Under the pieces are notes generated by a model. It was not told where the DNA came from. It was given only the letters and a program-made list of their open reading frames with translations, and did not search any database. The position numbers were made by a program, and so were the translations under genes. 64,000 nt of DNA from assembly GCA_947044405.1 (NCBI GenBank), contig CAMRHE010000197.1:1426001-1490000 (forward strand), given 5' to 3'. Source of the stretch: Leptodactylus fallax. Taxonomy: Eukaryota > Chordata > Amphibia > Anura > Leptodactylidae. Shown here one piece after another: positions 60,443 to 64,000 of the stretch (positions are counted from its first letter, which is position 1; each line of letters opens with the position of its first letter).

Positions 60443-62060
60443 CAGTACAGACCAAAAGTTTGGACACACCTTCTCATTCCAAGAGTTTTCTGTATTTTCA
60501 TGACTATAAAAATTGTAGATTCACACTGAAGGCATCAAAACTATGAATTAACACATGTGGAATTATATACTTAACAAAAAAGTGTGAAACAACTGAAAAT
60601 ATGTCTTATATTCTAGGTTCTTCAAAGTAGCCACCTTTTGCTTTGATTACTGCTTTGCACACTCTTGGCATTCTCTTGATGAGCTTCAAGAGGTAGTCAC
60701 CTGAAATGGTTTTCACTTCACAGGTGTGCCCTGTCAGGTTTAATAAGTGGGATTTCTTGCCTTATAAATGGGGTTGGGACCATCAGTTGTGTTGTTCAGA
60801 AGTCAGGTGGATAACCAGCTGATAGTCCTACTGAATGGAGTGTTAGAATTTGTATTATGGCAAGAAAAAAGCAGCTAAGTAAAGAAAAACGAGTGGCCAT
60901 CATTACTTTAAGAAATGAAGGTCAGTCAGTCCGAAAAATTGGGAAAACATTGAAAGTGTCCCCAAGTGCAGTGGCCAAAACCATCAAGCGCTACAAAGAA
61001 ACTGGCTCACATGAGGACCGCCCCAGGAAAGGAAGACCAAGAGTCACCTCTGCTGCAGAGGATAAGTTCATCCGAGTCACCAGCCTCAGAAATCGCAGGT
61101 TAACAGCAGCTCAGATTAGAGACCAGGTCAATGCCACACAGAGTTCTAGCAGCAGACACATCTCTACAACAACTGTTAAGAGGAGACTGTGTGCAGCAGG
61201 CCTTCATGGTAAAATAGCTGCTAGGAAACCACTGCTAAGGACAGGCAACAAGCAGGAGAGACTTGTTTGGGCTAAAGAACACAAGGAATGGACATTAGAC
61301 CTGTGGAAATCTGTGCTTTGGTCTGATGAGTCCAAATTTGAGATCTTTGGTTCCAACCACCGTGTCTTTGTGCGAAGCAGAAAAGGTGAACGAATGGACT
61401 CTACATGCCTGGTTCCCACCGTGAAGCATGGAGGAGGAGGTGTGATGGTGTGGGGGTGCTTTGCTGGTGACACTGTTGGGGATTTATTCAAAATTGAAGG
61501 AATACTGAACCAGCATGGTTACCACAGCATCCTGCAGCGGCATGCTATTCCATCCGGTTTGCATTTAGTTGGACCATCATTTATTTTTCAACAGGACAAT
61601 GACCCCAAACACACCTCCAGACTGTGTAAGGGCTATTTGACCAAGAAGGAGAGTGATGGGGTGCTATGCCAGATGACCTGGCCTCCACAGTCACCAGACC
61701 TGAACCCAATCGAGATGGTTTGGGGTGAGCTGGACCGCAGAGTGAAGGCAAAAGGGCCAACAAGTGCTAAGCATCTCTGGACACTCCTTCAAGACTGTTG
61801 GAAGACCATTTCAGGTGACTACCTCAAGAGAATGAAAAGAGTGTGCAAAGCAGTAATCAAAGCAAAAGGTGGCTACTTTGAAGAACCTAGAATATAAGAC
61901 ATATTTTCAGTTGTTTCACACTATTTTGTTAAGTATATAATTCCACATGTGTTAATTCATAGTTTTGATGCCTTCAGTGTGAATCTACAATTTTTATAGT
62001 CATGAAAATACAGAAAACTCTTGGAATGAGAAGGTGTGTCCAAACTTTTGGTCTGTACTG
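60443..62060 (+). mobile_element. intact Tc1-superfamily transposon, DD38E (Intruder-like)
   Basis: 1618 bp, flanked by TA at 60441-60442 and 62061-62062. Ends CAGTACAGACCAAAAGTTTG and its exact complement. The inverted repeats are about 260 bp and nearly identical. It carries one uninterrupted transposase gene and sits inside the PLE unit, so it is the youngest layer of this locus. Confidence 0.95.
60857..61897 (+). CDS. Tc1-type transposase, 346 aa, DD38E, apparently intact
   Basis: Catalyses cut-and-paste transposition at TA sites, acting in the nucleus on the element's inverted repeats. Starts MARKKQLSKEKRVAIITLRN at the first ATG of the frame and ends GGYFEEPRI before TAA. Residues about 8-50 form a first helix-turn-helix (VRKIGKTLKVSPSAVAKTI). 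A KGRPR linker at 58-62 follows, then a second helix-turn-helix to about 115. The catalytic domain has D157 (LWSDESK), a glycine-rich box (VKHGGGGVMVWGCF, 189-202), D247 (QQDNDPKH) and E286 ([14 protein letters not shown]). The last two are separated by 38 residues, not the 34 of classical Tc1, which matches the Intruder group reported from fishes, frogs and lampreys. No stop or missing motif. The last ~97 bases lie inside the right inverted repeat. Mobility is not shown by sequence alone. Confidence 0.95.
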   Translation: MARKKQLSKEKRVAIITLRNEGQSVRKIGKTLKVSPSAVAKTIKRYKETGSHEDRPRKGRPRVTSAAEDKFIRVTSLRNRRLTAAQIRDQVNATQSSSSRHISTTTVKRRLCAAGLHGKIAARKPLLRTGNKQERLVWAKEHKEWTLDLWKSVLWSDESKFEIFGSNHRVFVRSRKGERMDSTCLVPTVKHGGGGVMVWGCFAGDTVGDLFKIEGILNQHGYHSILQRHAIPSGLHLVGPSFIFQQDNDPKHTSRLCKGYLTKKESDGVLCQMTWPPQSPDLNPIEMVWGELDRRVKAKGPTSAKHLWTLLQDCWKTISGDYLKRMKRVCKAVIKAKGGYFEEPRI

Positions 62061-62812
62061 TATATTATGCAGGATGAATGAGGGAATGTTGTACATACCA
62101 TAGGTGGTCCAGAGGGGTGGCTGATAGCGTTGGTGGAATAGTGGAATGTAAAGCAAGCCAAATCTTGAATGGAGATGGTTTAAAAAAGGATAGTTTAAAT
62201 AACCGCGCGCCAAAACCAGAAGTTACGTCATACCAGAAGTTTCATCATTGATGTAGCGCACTATGCATTGGTATATGCGTTTCACCGCTGGAACGCAAAA
62301 GTGCAGGTTGCGTAAATGCGCAACTTCCTGTTTACGGACAAGAGGATAAATGGCACGTGCGTTACATCGTGGAACGCATCGGCATAATGGACCACCGATT
62401 AAAAGAAAAGAAAAGAGAGAAGTACTTATAAATATAGAGAAGGGTAAAAGAAAGGGGAAAGATAAAAAATAATAAATAATAAGAAGTATGCAGGATAAAG
62501 AATAGAGTTACAGTAAAGGGAAAGGGGGGCTGGGAAGGCAAAGAAGAAATGGAACAAGGGGGACAAAACGTAAATCCTATTTAACACTATAGCTTTATTA
62601 TATACCTCTGTCCATAGTTTCTGCCTTATACACTGGCAGTCTTAACTCCCCTCCCCCTTTTTCTTTCACCAATTTTTTCCTTTTTTATTCTAGGTCAATA
62701 TTATTTTGTCCTTTTAATGAACATGCTGAGTTTTACCATATATCCACTATTGCATATTAATTACAATTGAAATGAAATTGCAAATTCTTATGGCTATTTT
62801 ATGATTGTACCT

Positions 62813-62873
62813 AGGATCATGCCTGATGAAGTTCGCTGTTTAGAACGAAACATAGCACGTTTTTTCTGATCCT
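62813..62873 (+). ncRNA. candidate hammerhead ribozyme of a PLE
   Basis: AGGATCA (62813-62819) pairs with TGATCCT (62867-62873) as outer stem I. Then CTGATGA (62823-62829), stem II GTTC/GAAC (62831-62834, 62843-62846), GAAA (62847-62850), and a short CA...GT stem III ending in a possible UH cleavage site near 62860. The order fits a type I hammerhead with very short stem III, as described for PLEs. The inner stem I near the core is weak. Confidence 0.55.
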
Positions 62874-62984
62874 ACTGTAATCTATGTCCTATACTACATG
62901 GCGTTGTGATATATGGAATGGAATATATAGCATAATCCACTTACACTGTGTGAAAATAAATGTTACACTTCTTTCGCCCAGACT

Positions 62985-64000
62985 GGGCGGTGTACGGTCT
63001 TTCACCTGCTGCCGTTTCCCCATGGCTGTGCTCAAACTGGTGGTGCAGGCGCTGCGCTGACTGGATGAGGAGGCAGGAGAGGAGGTAGCGGAGTAGGAGG
63101 GGGCAACGAGTGATGTCCGGCAATCCTGGGTGGTGGAACTGCATGTGCCAAGGCGCTTCCCGCCTCAGGCCCTAACCACCACTACGTTTACCCAGTGGGC
63201 AGTTAAAGAGATGTAATGTTCCTGCCCATGCTTACTTGTCCATGTGTCAGTTGTAATGTGCACCTTGCCACTAATGGCATTGCGCAGTGCACACCTTATT
63301 TTCTCCACAACCTATCGGTGAAAGGCAGGGATGGCTTGCCGAGAGAAGTAGTGGCGGCTGGGAATTACATATTGTGGGACAGTCGCTGCCATAAGACTCT
63401 TAAAGCTCTCCATCCCCACCAGCCTGAATGAGAGCATTTCAAAGGCCAGCAATTTTGAAATGTTCCCATTCAGGACCAGGGCTCGTGGGTGAGATGGGCC
63501 AAACTTCCGCTTTCTCTCCACTGGTGGATAGAAAGCTGAATGCTTCCCTGCGATGGTGTGGACAGGTTTGGTGCTGGTGGTGTCACATTCTCCCTTTGCG
63601 GGGAGACAAGTGGCCCTGTCTCTCGGGAGGTGTGGTAGAAACTGAGACAACCGAAGCTGCAGAGGGAGCCTCAGCTGTTTCCATGTTTTTTTGGTGTCTC
63701 ATCCACTGCAGCTTATGTTTTGTTTGCAGGTGCCTGGTCATACATGAGGTGCTGAGATTATTCACACCTTTCCCTCGCTTCAGGGACTGGCAGCACAACA
63801 TGAAAATGACCTGTATTTTGTCTTCTGCACACTGCTTAAAAAAATGCCACGCAAGGGAGATCCTCTGAGTCGGCTTTTGTGTGCTCAGTCCCTGGGCGTG
63901 GTGGGCAGTAGCAAGCGACATTGTGGCTGGTAACCTCTGCTGGTTACCTGAGTCTGCATGGCCACCACCTCTTCCTCCGAACTATCATTGCCTTCAATCC
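62985..64000 (-). pseudogene. hAT transposase, N-terminal part with BED zinc finger
   Basis: Minus strand, entering from beyond the window. In order: acidic GNDSSEEEVVAMQTQ; a BED-type finger (SLAWHFFKQCAEDKIQVIFM, LCC, HLQTKH); VLNGNISKLLAFEMLSFRLV; MAATVPQYVIPSRHYFSR; EKIRCALRNAISGKVHITTD with TWTSKHGQEHYISLTAHW (first catalytic Asp). Then GERPYTAQ, where the PLE-derived unit interrupts it. The BED finger binds DNA and the middle part begins the RNase-H-like fold. Frame changes occur near 63600, 63312 and 63180, so it cannot be translated as one protein. The gene resumes at 59689. Confidence 0.85.

Larger units (their letters stand above)
59705..62969. mobile_element. PLE-derived insertion with 400-bp inverted arms
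   Basis: Arms 59823-60220 and 62573-62976 are inverted near-identical copies. TCTTTCGCCCAGACT lies at 59690-59704 and 62970-62984, and a further CTGGGCGGTGTRCGGTCTTTC of hAT sequence is present on both outer sides, so the target duplication is 15 bp or longer and rearranged. Each arm carries a hammerhead candidate. Between the arms lie non-coding PLE-like sequence and the Tc1 at 60443-62060. No reverse transcriptase remains. Confidence 0.75.

Overview
The window looks like intergenic DNA from a vertebrate, most likely an anuran amphibian. No host gene, tRNA or rRNA gene could be supported. Nearly everything recognisable is mobile DNA of kinds abundant in frog genomes: Penelope-like elements (PLEs), Tc1/mariner elements, TTAA-type T2/Kolobok-like MITEs, Harbinger, piggyBac, hAT, a Tx1-like LINE, and gypsy or ERV pieces. 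Family assignments come from reading translated motifs, terminal repeats and target-site duplications (TSDs) by eye; no database search was run.

Layout. 1-6.06 kb: PLE remains (two GIY-YIG fragments and a reverse transcriptase with YIDD), cut by a TTAA MITE and a 1.6-kb Tc1 copy. 6-12 kb: MITEs, a GC-rich minisatellite module, a gypsy integrase scrap. 12.4-16.1 kb: a Harbinger transposon whose transposase is split by a non-autonomous hAT (8-bp TSD) and a 1.07-kb solo LTR. 16.7-22 kb: a hAT with a 31-bp minisatellite, a Harbinger-type MITE, then a hAT-like unit carrying a piggyBac deletion derivative and two TTAA MITEs. 22.9-24.5 and 40.2-41.7 kb: two related Tc1 copies. 27.3-27.9 kb: a second solo LTR with a 5-bp TSD. 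32.5-34.9 and 36.75-39.6 kb: two complete copies of one composite hAT family in opposite orientation, each with its own 8-bp TSD. 41.9-47.2 kb: a young Tx1-like LINE whose ORF2 keeps its catalytic residues but has two frameshifts. 47.5 and 51.5 kb: palindromic insertions. 57.5-64 kb: a mariner fragment, then a BED-finger hAT gene split by a PLE-derived inverted-repeat unit, which itself holds an intact Tc1-like transposon.

The only intact, full-length gene is the 346-residue transposase at 60857-61897. Its catalytic spacing is DD38E, as in the Intruder group of the Tc1 superfamily. The most unusual recurring structure is a small palindromic insertion: two inverted arms of 58-125 bp, an extra unpaired segment on one side, and a 13-14 bp TSD. 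Three clear cases are seen (1004-1242, 47526-47810, 51545-51769). One has PLE sequence in its arms with a hammerhead-ribozyme-like core; a better hammerhead candidate lies in each arm of the large PLE inverted repeat at 59.8-63 kb.
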